DNA of 64,000 nt from AVCC01 sp041736255 (GCA_041736255.1 JBGSTZ010000172.1:6684-70683); one strand, 5' to 3'; shown: positions 1 to 9,192, counted from the first letter of the stretch. Translations and numbers: made by a program. Notes: generated from the sequence alone by a model not told the origin.

Positions 1-1062
1 GCCGCCACCGGTACCGAATGGGCTGCCGCCAACTACATTGGTTATCTGGTAGGCGCACTGACGGCTTCGTGGTTCGGGCGCGACCCTCTGCGCGGCCTTC
101 GGATTGGGCTGATTGGCGTCGCATTGACAACACTGGGTATTGCCTGGGGGGATTCTTCACTTTCATTGGTCGGTGTAATTCTGCGCGGTAGTACTGGCGC
201 TTTCAGTGCCTGGGTCCTGGTTTGTGCAAGCAGTTGGTGCTTGCACGAGCTAGCGCGCAGAGAATCAACTTCGTTGGGCGGGTGGATATACACTGGTGTT
301 GGCTTGGGTATCGCCCTTACCGGCATCATGGCTTGGCTTGGTGGAAATCAATCTGCCCTGACGTTATGGATAGAGCTTGGGGTATTGGCTGCCGTCGGGA
401 CCATCTACGTACACCGCAGCATCGCTGTTCAATCTGCCACTTCCTCCACCGAGACCACGAACACATCCGCAAATCAGGCGATAGGGCCTCATCCGGGCGA
501 AGGCAATCTAGGGGTAGTTCTTTGCTACAGCGCTTTTGGCTTTGGCTACATTATTCCCGCTACATTCTTGCCAACCATGGCCAGTCAACTGGTATCAGAC
601 CCTCTCGTATTCGGACTCGTCTGGCCAATTTTTGGCGCGGCAGCGGCACTATCGGTCGCCCTTGTATCTCGCTGGCTGTCGGCCTTGCCACGAAGAAAAG
701 TCTGGGCTGTAGCCCAGGCTGTCATGGCCGTGGGAACCTTGCTTCCACTGTTCCAACAGGCCCTGTGGGTCCTGGTGGCTTCGGCGGTGTTGGTTGGTGG
801 AACCTTTATGGTCATCACCATGGCCGGGCTTCAACTGGCTCGGGAACGGATGCCGTCGAATCCGATGCCCTTACTGGCACGAATGAGCGCCGGGTTTGCA
901 ACAGGTCAAATCGCAGGCCCGGTTTTGGTGCGGCTTGTTGGGAGCGCTCACATTGTCGGCTGGGATGCATTGAGTTGGGCTAACGCAGTCGCTACGGTGC
1001 TATTGGTCGTCACTTCACTTTGGCTTTGGGGAGGTTTTCATGCTGTACCCCCGAAGCGTTAA
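1..1062 (+). CDS. MFS transporter, YbfB/YjiJ-like (5' end outside window)
   Basis: The reading frame is open from base 1, so the N-terminus lies outside the window. The visible 353 residues are highly hydrophobic with about ten membrane segments. They start with a GTEWAAANYIGYLVGAL stretch, followed by a charged loop with FGRDPLR. This GTExAAANYxGYLxGAL pattern is characteristic of YbfB/YjiJ-type major facilitator proteins, which are inner-membrane exporters or permeases of unknown substrate. A polar loop rich in Ser and Thr (around residues 140-160) separates the two halves, as in 12-helix MFS proteins. The next gene begins 24 bases downstream on the same strand, so co-transcription is likely. 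The family call is fairly secure; the substrate cannot be inferred. Confidence 0.8.
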   Translation, partial: AATGTEWAAANYIGYLVGALTASWFGRDPLRGLRIGLIGVALTTLGIAWGDSSLSLVGVILRGSTGAFSAWVLVCASSWCLHELARRESTSLGGWIYTGVGLGIALTGIMAWLGGNQSALTLWIELGVLAAVGTIYVHRSIAVQSATSSTETTNTSANQAIGPHPGEGNLGVVLCYSAFGFGYIIPATFLPTMASQLVSDPLVFGLVWPIFGAAAALSVALVSRWLSALPRRKVWAVAQAVMAVGTLLPLFQQALWVLVASAVLVGGTFMVITMAGLQLARERMPSNPMPLLARMSAGFATGQIAGPVLVRLVGSAHIVGWDALSWANAVATVLLVVTSLWLWGGFHAVPPKR

Positions 1063-1086
1063 CGCTCGTACACAAGGACAGGAATC

Positions 1087-2133
1087 ATGTCGATACAGGA
1101 ACTTTTTGGAATTAAACTCCCTATCATTCAGGCGCCAATGGCGGGGGTTCAGAACAGCGCGCTTACAATTGCCGTCTCAAATGCCGGCGGGCTGGGCTCA
1201 CTGCCTTGCGCGATGCTAAGTGCGGACGTACTACGAGCCGAACTCAAGACCATCCGAGCGCAGTCAGCTTGTCCTTTCAACCTCAATTTCTTTAGCCACC
1301 AACCGCCGGTTCCGGACCATGACCAAGTCAGCGCATGGCAAACATTGTTCGCTAATTACTACACCGAGTTTGGCATCAACCCGTCCAAGACGCCTTCTGG
1401 TCCTGCGCGGATGCCTTTCAATCGGGAAATGGCCGATTTGGTCTGTGAATATCAACCGGCGGTGGTGAGTTTTCATTTTGGTTTGCCGTCGCCTGAACTC
1501 ATTAATCGGGTTCGCAGTTCTGGAGCAAAGATAATCTCTTCGGCAACCACCGTTGAAGAGGCGCTTTGGTTGGAGGCTCACGGGGTCGATGCCATCATTG
1601 CCCAAGGCTTCGAGGCTGGCGGGCATCGCGGGATGTTTCTCACAGACGACATCAGTACGCAGATAGGCACCTTTGCATTACTCCCGCAGATTGTCCGCGC
1701 CGTTAAGGTTCCGGTTATTGCAACGGGGGGTATTGCAGATGCAAGCGGTGTCAGGGCGGCACTGGATTTGGGTGCAGCAGGTGTGCAATTGGGCACCGCC
1801 TACATGCTTTGCCCAGAAGCAACGACAAGCGCGGTCCATCGGGCTGCGCTGAAAGGTGATAGCGCACGAACCACTGCCCTGACCAATGTTTTTTCAGGCA
1901 GACCAGCCCGTGGCATTGTGAATCGTCTGATGAAAGAACTTGGGCCGATGAATCCAGTTGCACCCAAGTTTCCGCTCGCAGCCCCAGCGTCGGCACCGTT
2001 GCGGGCTAAGGCGGAAAGCTTGGGCAGTGGCGATTTCTCGCCTTTGTGGGCGGGCCAGAATGTTTCCGGCTGCAAGGAAATTCCAGCTGGTATTCTCACT
2101 CAGGCGTTGGCAAGTCAAATAAACAAACCTTAA
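1087..2133 (+). CDS. nitronate monooxygenase (2-nitropropane dioxygenase family)
   Basis: This 348-residue flavoprotein of the NMO/2-NPD TIM-barrel family oxidises alkyl nitronates using FMN and oxygen. The N-terminus has the family-typical PIIQAPMAGVQN motif, followed by SNAGGLGSLPCAM. Further on are the IIAQGFEAGGHRG phosphate-binding region (about residues 170-182) and VIATGGIADASGV (about 211-223), which contact FMN in the family. Length is normal for the class. The gene follows the MFS gene by 24 bases with an AGGA-type ribosome site (ACAAGGACAGGAATC) before the ATG, so the two probably form an operon. It appears complete. Confidence in the family is high; the physiological substrate is unknown. 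Confidence 0.9.
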   Translation: MSIQELFGIKLPIIQAPMAGVQNSALTIAVSNAGGLGSLPCAMLSADVLRAELKTIRAQSACPFNLNFFSHQPPVPDHDQVSAWQTLFANYYTEFGINPSKTPSGPARMPFNREMADLVCEYQPAVVSFHFGLPSPELINRVRSSGAKIISSATTVEEALWLEAHGVDAIIAQGFEAGGHRGMFLTDDISTQIGTFALLPQIVRAVKVPVIATGGIADASGVRAALDLGAAGVQLGTAYMLCPEATTSAVHRAALKGDSARTTALTNVFSGRPARGIVNRLMKELGPMNPVAPKFPLAAPASAPLRAKAESLGSGDFSPLWAGQNVSGCKEIPAGILTQALASQINKP

Positions 2134-2494
2134 TTCGCTGGCTGTATCAGACCGCTTCAGTGAGATAAGCATACTGAGTCGACTTCCTTATGCAAATGGC
2201 GGCATTGTGGGTCTCATGCAGCCATCCAATTGAATGGCAAGACACTACCGTGAAGGTTACCAGGTCCACACGGTCAGTGTTCCCAGCTTGTGCCGATTAA
2301 ATGCAAATGGTTTGACCAAATCTAGTTGCTCCGATTTCAAATCCAAATCCCTAAAATTGGAAGCCAGTTACGTCCAGAAAGCGCCTTTCTCGGTGCTCAC
2401 AATACCCAGACGCCACGTGGTGTACCCTGCTTCTAGCCCGCGGCATAATGTAGCAGCTCTCCAAGGTCATGCCTCTTCGAAAGGAGCTAATTTC

Positions 2495-3190
2495 ATGTGC
2501 GTAAATTACGTTACTGTTTCCAGACAAGTCCTCTACGACGTTTTTGATACGCCAATGCATTCCGATGTCGACTGGCCCGAGGAAGCATACCAAGATTATC
2601 TTGCTCCAATTATCCGAAGCGAACGCGCAGGCCAAAGAGAGGCACTCGTTGCGGCCTACAGTTTGGTTCCGAAACAGCACATCCCACCGGGGGTGAAGCG
2701 ATTCAGCACGATGAACGCCCGTGCAGAAACTGTCGGCCAGCTACGCAGTTTTGCAAAATCGTGGCGCGGCAACCAGCTTTGCCTAGTACCGATGCATGCG
2801 TTTTTCGAACCCAACTGGGAAACCGGCAGTGCCGTGCGTTGGAAAATCGGAATGGCGGACGCTCAACCGTTTGCCGTCGCCGGACTGTACCGGTCCTGGC
2901 TTGATGCCGATGGCAGTGAATCGTTTTCGTTCACGCAGCTGACGATAAATGCCGATGAACATCCCTTGATGAGGCGGTTCCACAAGCCTGGTGTTGAGAA
3001 ACGCTCACTGGTAATCGTTCCACGTCACGAATACGACGACTGGTTGGAGTGCAAAGATACCGAGCGTGCTCGAACTTACCTGAGTAATTGTCCGCCAGAA
3101 TTGATGGCTGCAGTGCCGGCTCCAAAGCCCAAAATTGTAAAACCAGTTCGCGATGATGTTTCTTCAGGTGATACGCCAAGCCTCTTTTGA
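2495..3190 (+). CDS. SRAP-domain protein (YedK/HMCES family)
   Basis: SRAP proteins sense abasic sites in single-stranded DNA by forming a covalent thiazolidine link through Cys2. The start at 2495 is chosen because it puts Cys at position 2 (MCVNY) and has a good AAGGAG site 9 bases upstream. An upstream in-frame extension to 2234 lacks family features. The other expected residues are visible: NARAE (Asn74, Glu78), FFEP (Glu105) and a histidine-rich TINADEHPLMRRFH segment (His156/His163). The 231-residue length is typical. SRAP genes are often carried on mobile elements and near SOS genes. This one stands alone, followed by a decayed IS copy. The family call is secure. Confidence 0.9.
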   Translation: MCVNYVTVSRQVLYDVFDTPMHSDVDWPEEAYQDYLAPIIRSERAGQREALVAAYSLVPKQHIPPGVKRFSTMNARAETVGQLRSFAKSWRGNQLCLVPMHAFFEPNWETGSAVRWKIGMADAQPFAVAGLYRSWLDADGSESFSFTQLTINADEHPLMRRFHKPGVEKRSLVIVPRHEYDDWLECKDTERARTYLSNCPPELMAAVPAPKPKIVKPVRDDVSSGDTPSLF

Positions 3191-3270
3191 TTTTAGGAAG
3201 CCGAAGCAGCAAACGTCAGGCGGGAGGTGTTCACGTCCCCGATTGTTTGACTGTGAATGGCAAAGTCGAA

Positions 3271-4030
3271 GGCTCTACTAGCGTTACGTATTGATGAGCT
3301 GTTTTCTAACGCCCGAAATGGCGAAATGCTCAGCCCGCAAGCCTTCCTTGAACCATTGGCGCGTCCGCATCCAGGCCACGTAGTTCGGTAGGTATTCGGT
3401 GGAGATGCCCCCTCAGCTTCCAGTTAATCCAAATCGTGAGCACTTCGTGATAACGGTTGATGGATTGAACGGGATAAATCTGCTCATTGATTCGGTTGCC
3501 AGAGCTGGCCGGGGCATGTTTTGACGCAACGCCACCTCTTAGCCGCCCCGCCAGTACCGGCACAAGGTCTTTACGGGAGTCAGGCTTACCCAGTTTTGTT
3601 GATTCCCTCGGCTTACCTGCCGCTTCCTGGGCGCGCGTGGAGTGTCCTTGGTCCTCCGGTGACGAGCTAGCAGCTACCTTTTGTGAATCCCGGAAATAGG
3701 TCTAGTCGACCTCAACCAACCCCCTTAATTCTTTGGATTGGCGGGCAACTATCGCGCGTAGAAAGCGATGGCGCAGGCGAAAAGCTGTGGAGTCCGCGAG
3801 GCCCAGTTCCGCAGAGCGCTCCCTAAATGTTAATTTTTTTGCAAGACATTCATCCATTTGGAAGAAGCGCTCATTGTTTCTGAGCCTGGACAAAGGAGTG
3901 TTGGTGGCGGCATTAAATGACCGGCCGCAAGCGAGGCAGCGATACGCAGGGGAAACATCGAGAGGAGGCACTGCTTATCGAGGGGCCTCGACGGCGCCAG
4001 CGCGCGGAGGACCAGTCGGGGCAAAGCTGA
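3271..4030 (-). pseudogene. decayed IS1595-family insertion sequence
   Basis: The left end repeats the terminus of the complete copy at 4991 (GGCTCTACTAGCGTTACG, then TATTGATGAGCTGTTTTC). Minus-strand fragments match that copy's transposase: a C-terminal piece (3330-3563, with a VNRYHEVL-like stretch and a disrupted reading frame) and a zinc-ribbon/HTH piece (3702-3971, with CGRSFNAATNTPLSRLRN). The stretch between them, including the first catalytic aspartates, is scrambled by frameshifts and deletions. No right-hand inverted repeat is recognisable. This is an old, inactive copy. Confidence 0.8.
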
Positions 4031-4273
4031 AGGTACCCTAGTAAACGGACCCTGCCTTGTATGGAACGCAACACCCTTTCAAACACTGTGACTGCCTGTA
4101 GCTATACAACACCAAGAGGACAAAATCTAAAAAAACCTTATTTAGCACCGTACGGTCGGATGGAGCCGAATACTTTCGTCGTTGAGATGCGGCAACCCAT
4201 GGAATTTGCGAAGGGCGAGTAGCCTGTACTTGCGACGCGTATAAAATCTGATACAATAACGTGAAGGAGACGT

Positions 4274-4621
4274 ATGACTGAAAAGCCGATAGATTGGAAA
4301 GGGTCTTCATTCAAGGATTTGACGGATGACAACATTTTCTCTTCGGATGCACGCAAGGTCGCCGGTCAGCAGCTTCGCAAGATTCAACGCGGAGAAGAGA
4401 CGGACGACTGGAAACCCTTCGACGAGATTGGCGCGGGTACAAAAGAAATTCGTATCAAGCTCGCTGATGGTGCATTTAGAGTGATGTACGTGGCCAAATT
4501 TCAAGAAGCAGTTTATGTATTGCACTGTTTCAAGAAGAAAACCCAAAAAACCAGCCAACATGACAAAGATATAGCCAAACTGCGTTACAGGGCGGTTATC
4601 CAAGAAAGGAGCAATAAATGA
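4274..4621 (+). CDS. RelE/HigB-like toxin (phage Gp49-like family)
   Basis: This 115-residue basic protein has the pattern of Gp49-like/HigB toxins, RelE-fold ribosome-dependent mRNA interferases. Around residues 50-62 is a GAGTKEIRIKLADGAFRVMY strand-turn-strand, followed by VYVLHCFKKKTQKTSQHD, the common 'lhaFkKktqktp' signature of the family. The ORF starts after GAAGGAGACGT, a good ribosome site. Its stop overlaps the start of the next gene by four bases (ATGA), the usual coupling of a toxin-first type II module. It lies between two IS1595-type copies. The family is fairly sure; the cellular target is inferred. Confidence 0.82.
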   Translation: MTEKPIDWKGSSFKDLTDDNIFSSDARKVAGQQLRKIQRGEETDDWKPFDEIGAGTKEIRIKLADGAFRVMYVAKFQEAVYVLHCFKKKTQKTSQHDKDIAKLRYRAVIQERSNK

Positions 4622-4950
4622 GCATTGAGACCAAAACCATGCACATTACCCCTGCCGGCGGGAATATCTTTGCTGACTTGGGGTTTGAGCCGAAAGAAGC
4701 TGCAAGGCTGCTGGCTGAAATTGACCAAGTCATCTCTGAGAAGCTGGCCATCAAGGAATCGCTGATGACCGAACTAGCAGAATGGATTGATGCGAAAAAT
4801 CTCAAGCAGGCTGAAGCTGCGGAGATTCTTGGCGTAACACGTCCGCGAGTGTCCGATGTAATCCACAAAAAGACCATTAAGTTCACCATTGATGCATTGG
4901 TGGATATGCTGGCTAGGGCAGGCAAGCACGTACAATTATCTGTTCAGTAA
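4618..4950 (+). CDS. HigA-like XRE antitoxin
   Basis: This 110-residue protein has a C-terminal Cro/XRE helix-turn-helix (LKQAEAAEILGVTRPRVSDV, about residues 61-80). It ends with a short helix, TIDALVDMLARAGKHVQLSV, typical of antitoxins paired with Gp49-like toxins. The start overlaps the toxin stop by four bases. By family precedent it should bind and neutralise the upstream toxin and repress the shared promoter. The AT-rich stretch at 4120-4270 just upstream of the toxin is the natural place for an operator, though I could not pick out a clear inverted repeat there. Confidence 0.82.
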   Translation: MSIETKTMHITPAGGNIFADLGFEPKEAARLLAEIDQVISEKLAIKESLMTELAEWIDAKNLKQAEAAEILGVTRPRVSDVIHKKTIKFTIDALVDMLARAGKHVQLSVQ

Positions 4951-4990
4951 TTCTTAATCCACCTCCGCGCAGTGCTACTGCCCGGAGGTT

Positions 4991-5017
4991 TTGGCTCGAC
5001 TAGCGTTACGTATTGAT
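4991..5017 (+). repeat. left terminal inverted repeat of the IS1595-family element
   Basis: This pairs with 6049-6075 on the opposite strand with about two mismatches. The same terminus, from GGCTC onward, is present at 3271 in the decayed copy. Confidence 0.8.
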
Positions 5018-6012
5018 GAGCTGTTTTCCAATTCCTGAAACGATGAAATGTTCGGGGCGCAACTCATCTTTGAACCACTGTCGCATGCGCATCCAAGCCA
5101 GGTAGTTCGGCAGATATCTGGTGGATACGCCTCTAAGCTCACGGTTAATCCACGTCTTCAGCACTTCGTGATACCGGTTGACTGACTGGACGTGGTAAAT
5201 CTGCTCGGTAACCCGACCGGCAGAGCTCACAGGGACATGCTTTGAGGCGACGCCCAACTCAGCTGCGGCCTGTCGCAACGTGCCACTGCCATCGGTACCG
5301 AGCAGCGTGTCTGGCCCAACCCAATCCTTCAAGGCATCTATCGTTTGGGACTTGTTCATCGCCTGAAGTACCTTGTCGGCGATATGCGGCTGACCTCGAA
5401 GCCTGCCCACCAACACCGGCACAAGGTCTTTACGGGAGGCGGGCTTGCCTAGCTTAGTCGACACCCGAGGCTTCCCCCCCTGCCTCGGGCCTCACGCACT
5501 AGCGCCACGTTCCCTCGGGTGATGAGCTTGCGACTACCTTTTTGCGATTCCCGAAAGTACGTTTCATCCGCCTCCACAAGCCCTGTCAATGCCTTGGGTT
5601 GGTGCCCAACTACGGCGCTGAGAAAGCGGTGGCGCAGGCGGAGCGCGGTGGACTGGGCGACGCCAAGCTCTTGGGCGCACTGCTTGAGGGTCAGGCCTTT
5701 TACCAGGCACTCGCCTATCTGGAAGAAGCGCTCTTTGTTCCTGAGCCGGGACAAGGGCGTGTTGGTAGCTGCATTGAAGGACTTCCCGCAGGTAAGGCAG
5801 CGGTATCGCTGCAAGCCCCGGCTGTGCCCGTTTTTGACCGTGTTCTTGGCTTCGCAGTGAGGGCAGCCCTGGCCCACTCGACTGGATTCCAAGGCGCGCA
5901 CTCCAAGGCAGTGGCTGCGACATTCCTGGGCCGCCGCCAGCAACAACTCAACCTGCTCTTCGCTCATATGCCGAAGGCCGCCGAGCAGTCTCTTGAACTG
6001 GTCATCCCGCAT
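5006..6012 (-). pseudogene. IS1595-family transposase, frameshifted in a 7-G tract
   Basis: The first part (6012 down to about 5480) holds a zinc ribbon (CPHC then CLTCG), a helix-turn-helix (LTLKQCAQELGVAQSTALRL) and the first catalytic Asp in LVEADETYFRES. The second part (from about 5464) holds the second Asp in LLGTDGSGTL and the ISXO2-like C-terminal segment VNRYHEVLKTWINRELRG. The two parts are out of frame. The break coincides with a run of seven G on the coding strand (C run at 5474-5480); eight G would restore one reading frame of about 334 residues. This is either a real one-base loss, slippage-based regulation or a sequencing error. Confidence 0.82.
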
Positions 6013-6048
6013 GCTATTCTCCTATGAAGAAGAAAACAGCATACCAGA

Positions 6049-6075
6049 ATCAATACATAACGCTAGTAGAGCCAA
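6049..6075 (-). repeat. right terminal inverted repeat of the IS1595-family element
   Basis: This is the inverted partner of 4991-5017. The terminus lies about 37 bases upstream of the transposase start. Confidence 0.8.
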
Positions 6076-6292
6076 GTCGAACGCCAGGTAAGCGTGGTGG
6101 CATGTCGTATGGGGCGGACTACGTGACAATTCGGAACTGCTGGGCAGCTTGGCGATAAAAGCCGAAATTTTCAAAAAGCGATTACTACCTTTTTGAACGC
6201 GTCGAAACGCGATTCTACAGGCGGCAATCAGGATAGAATTCCCCTCCGCAAGACATACATACAAAGACAAGCCTTACGTTGGGGAACACTGA

Positions 6293-6898
6293 ATGAAACG
6301 AATTTTCGCTCTCACTGCACTCGCGGTGTTCACTACATTAACTCCTGCTAAAACCACATTCGAGACGGTACTCAACGAAATTTCGCGCAGTATTCATACT
6401 GCGATAGATAAAGCACCCCCCACAGCGCAAATCGAAAATGCGTTTTCCCCGGACGGCGGTGGCGAAGCGCTGGTTTTAAAGGTCATCAACACATCGCAGC
6501 AAAGCATACGACTCGCCGCCTATTCATTTACCTCGCCAATCGTTGTTCGGGCACTTATTGATGCCAGAAAGAGAGGAGTTGACGTGCGCGTGGTAGTCGA
6601 CAACAGAAGCAATGTACCGAAATCGGGTAAAGGTAAAGGGATTGCAGCGCTGAACTTGTTGGTGAATGCAGGGGTTCCGGCAAGGACTATTAGGACCTAC
6701 GCGATATTTCACGACAAAACTATAGTGTCGGACGGTAAGCATGTCCAGACGGGGAGCTTCAACTATAGCCTAGCAGCAGCCAAGTCGAATAGCGAGAACG
6801 TTCTTGTTATCTGGAACAACCCTGATATTGCGGAGTCATATTTGAAACATTGGCAGAATCGTTACGACCAGGGAGTTGATTATGTTTCCACCTACTGA
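6293..6898 (+). CDS. secreted PLD-family nuclease (Nuc-like, single HKD)
   Basis: This 201-residue protein has an N-terminal signal peptide (MKRIFALTALAVFTTLTPA) and one phospholipase-D catalytic motif, H140-x-K142-x4-D147, followed by GSFNYS. This is the architecture of the Nuc/pKM101 endonuclease family, periplasmic non-specific nucleases that act as dimers. The region before the motif, SIRLAAYSFTSPIVVRALIDA, matches the conserved first strand-helix of Nuc-type enzymes. The gene stands alone, about 220 bases after the IS element. It has no obvious strong ribosome site (GGGGAACACTGA precedes the ATG). It appears intact; its biological role is unknown. Confidence 0.88.
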   Translation: MKRIFALTALAVFTTLTPAKTTFETVLNEISRSIHTAIDKAPPTAQIENAFSPDGGGEALVLKVINTSQQSIRLAAYSFTSPIVVRALIDARKRGVDVRVVVDNRSNVPKSGKGKGIAALNLLVNAGVPARTIRTYAIFHDKTIVSDGKHVQTGSFNYSLAAAKSNSENVLVIWNNPDIAESYLKHWQNRYDQGVDYVSTY

Positions 6899-7217
6899 CG
6901 TGCCTATAGGTAGGCAACACGCGCAAACTCGGCGCTGCACAGTTTTAGAAAGGTCACTAGTCAAGGGCGTATCGCAGGCGCATACGCAATACACCGTGCA
7001 GTCTTTTGCAGAGCCAACTGCTCATTGATTCAGTTAAGAAACTAATGCAGGAAATCAAAGGGAGGTCGGCTTCGATAGAACTTAACAGGTAGTTGACGTA
7101 ACTCAAAATCAAACAACCCTGAAACTTGGTATGTGGATGGCATGGACTCACTTCTCGTAAGCCCTATACTGGGCACCGCGCCTAAGCGGGGCTGCGTTTG
7201 GCATTAATCTCAAGGAA
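6899..7217. other. intergenic, no gene recognised
   Basis: No ORF with coding character is visible. The last 70 bases (7150-7217) precede a decayed gene and contain a GC-rich stretch, CGCGCCTAAGCGGGGC, without a convincing terminator. Confidence 0.5.
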
Positions 7218-7762
7218 ATGAGAATGGACACCAGCTATCAACTTTGTTTTCCCGAATCGGACCTTAGCAAGTACCAAAAGTTATACGATTTTAAGACCAA
7301 TACCCGGCAACTTGAAAAGTACTACACCATCGGGCCAGCACAAGGCCACATCACTATTTCGCAGCTTGCCGAAATCGCGGACTGAAAATCCGAACGTCGT
7401 CCCGCGCTCGTGGCTAAAAATGACCCTTGGCTCGTCATTGACCTGACGACCATAGCATTCGTAACCAAACATCCCTCCGCCCGAATAGGCGCCCTGACTC
7501 TGTTTCAGGAATAGGCTATCCGACGGCTTCGGCTATTTTGCATTTCTTTATTGACCCGAATGACCCCATCATCGATAAACGGGCGCTCTGGAGCTTGTCC
7601 ATGGGCAGTCCGGCCCAGTACAGCTTTCCCTTTTGGGATACGTATGTCGTTATCTGCCGCAAATTAGCCTTGCGCAACGGCATGACGGTGCGCGAAGTCG
7701 ATATGGGGCTGTGGCAGTACTCCCGGATGTTCCATGGCGGTCTGAGCGCGTCGAAAAGATGA
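7218..7762 (+). pseudogene. broken gene for a helix-hairpin-helix-like hypothetical protein
   Basis: The ORF starts at ATG 7218 after CTCAAGGAAA and runs 55 codons to a TGA at 7383, where a Trp codon would be natural. The same frame then continues with sensible protein (VAKNDPWLVIDLTTIAF, then KHPSARIGALTLFQ) to a TAG near 7513. From there a second frame takes over: SGIGYPTASAILHFF, then ALWSLSMG, then the C-terminus to 7762. The G-x-G-x-P-x-A-S-A-I-L stretch resembles a DNA-binding helix-hairpin-helix. Restored, the protein would be about 181 residues. One nonsense mutation plus one frameshift make this a pseudogene. Its function is not known to me. Confidence 0.6.
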
Positions 7763-7918
7763 ACTGAGATTGGTCACGATTTACCCCTAGCAAGAAGTAA
7801 GTGATTCTTAAAGAAGAATCGCCGGCAACTATGCTTCTTCTACATTGTCCGCCAAGCAAGTGCATTGAAATGTGCCGTTAGCTTGCACATTAGTCGGCTA
7901 CACCATTTAATGTTGTAT

Positions 7919-8887
7919 TCACTTGTGGCTCCCTGTCTTGCATTGCGTACAATTCACAGCAGTGACCGCGACGCCCTTTCTCTTTCCGTCTTTGCCATAG
8001 CCGACATTCCACGTATAGGCTGGATGCGAGGCTTGGAAAAGTACATTATTAAAGCCATGTTTACACAAGACACACGTGACATGGGGTTTCAAAATCTTTG
8101 TACAGCAATTCAGAATCCTAACGGGCTTCAGATTTTTGCAGCGCTTCAGGAAGTCGTCCTTAATAACGTCCAATGACCAGAATTGCTTCCATACATGATT
8201 ACGAACGACGGCGTCAAGTTTATTTTGAGGCCCCACCCCTAGGCCTAACAACGCTTGCATCCAACTCAGCGAGGCGTGATAGGAAACGGGATTTCCAATG
8301 ACAAGCGCGTACTTCCCGGTGGGAAGGTTAAGCTGCGAAAGTATTTCGCACCCATACTCGCGAAGTGCACCGCCAGCATCCCCAAGCTGGGTGCCCTGTG
8401 CAGGCCCGCGCGGTGTAAGACGGCCCTTGTCTAAGAAGTACTCCTCAACATGCGGCGACTCTAATATCAAGAGAATCACCTTCTCCTCAATAGCAAAGTT
8501 AGAATCAACATCTTCGAAGTTCGAATATGGAAGTCGCGGGCCAGCTGGCGATTCCAAGTAGCCCACCACCGTGCCTTTTTGCACCCAGAACGAGTATCGC
8601 CAGACGTCCGGGACTCTGCAATCAAGTTGGAAAGTGTCCTTCAGTTTCAGAGCAAGTCCTGGGTCATCCGAAATACGAGCCAGAACAGTTTTTTTTAACT
8701 GAACCTGCGTCGTTTTTCTTTTGTCGTATTCAACATCGACAAATAGAGAGTTGTTTATTTTCATGGAATTATTAAAGAGTGACTGGAACGGAAAGCACAC
8801 TGGGTCATAAATCAGTGGCGCCATTGCTTTCCTGCTCTTTTTTGTTTCGTCGCCGTCCAGAGTAAGGCGCAGACCCCGTGCACTCAT
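7919..8887 (-). CDS. hypothetical protein, 322 aa
   Basis: I do not recognise the family with certainty. The protein is mixed alpha/beta. It contains VILLILESPHVEEYF (about residues 138-152), LVIGNPVSYHASL, and near the C-terminus VLFQASHPAYTWN. The order of a hydrophobic strand ending in acid plus Pro, an NPVxYxxSL stretch and a late HP motif recalls the uracil-DNA-glycosylase fold, but this is only a visual analogy. Two cysteine pairs (CVLC near 272-275, CTQC near 315-318) could bind metal. The start at 8887 overlaps the stop of the upstream ORF by four bases (ATGA). An internal ATG at 8763 (MKINNSLFV) is an alternative start. Confidence 0.6.
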   Translation of the reverse strand: MSARGLRLTLDGDETKKSRKAMAPLIYDPVCFPFQSLFNNSMKINNSLFVDVEYDKRKTTQVQLKKTVLARISDDPGLALKLKDTFQLDCRVPDVWRYSFWVQKGTVVGYLESPAGPRLPYSNFEDVDSNFAIEEKVILLILESPHVEEYFLDKGRLTPRGPAQGTQLGDAGGALREYGCEILSQLNLPTGKYALVIGNPVSYHASLSWMQALLGLGVGPQNKLDAVVRNHVWKQFWSLDVIKDDFLKRCKNLKPVRILNCCTKILKPHVTCVLCKHGFNNVLFQASHPAYTWNVGYGKDGKRKGVAVTAVNCTQCKTGSHK

Positions 8888-9192
8888 AGCGTTTTACTAA
8901 CAACCCAAAAATAACTACTTGTATAGATGGCATGAGTCAACTTGCAACTGTCTCCAAAAAGCTTAACAGCGTGCCGCTTGAATCCTTTATTTGTTATTGC
9001 ATTATTTCTATTTTTTTCTAAAATTATTTCATCTTCAGCGATTGTGCCATCAGGAAGAGTGACTTTTCCTCCAGCTTTCAAGTTGTATCCATCTGATACC
9101 AAGGTATGAAGGCGACTAGGATGACCCACGCGGCGGTGTCCGATGGGTGATTCCGGACAAGGCCGACTACTGGTCACAACGGTAACCCACAT
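8884..9192 (-). CDS. small hypothetical ORF, possibly a gene remnant
   Basis: This 102-codon ORF overlaps the next gene by ATGA. The C-terminal 70 residues (from about LVSDGYNLKAGGKVTL, then DEIILEKNRNNAI) look like genuine protein. The first 30 residues look like noise reaching into a junction with the broken HNH gene on the other strand. It may be the 3' part of a gene truncated by recombination at about 9100-9190. No function assigned. Confidence 0.35.
   Translation of the reverse strand: MWVTVVTSSRPCPESPIGHRRVGHPSRLHTLVSDGYNLKAGGKVTLPDGTIAEDEIILEKNRNNAITNKGFKRHAVKLFGDSCKLTHAIYTSSYFWVVSKTL

Larger units (their letters stand above)
4991..6075. mobile_element. IS1595-family insertion sequence with intact ends
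   Basis: The element is about 1.08 kb and is bounded by imperfect inverted repeats of roughly 27 bp: TTGGCTCGACTAGCGTTACG at 4991 and the complement of a nearly identical stretch ending at 6075 (about 25 of 27 match). It contains one minus-strand transposase gene broken by a frameshift. I find no convincing 8-bp target duplication beside the ends, so it may have recombined with the decayed copy at 3271, which lies in the same orientation. Confidence 0.85.
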
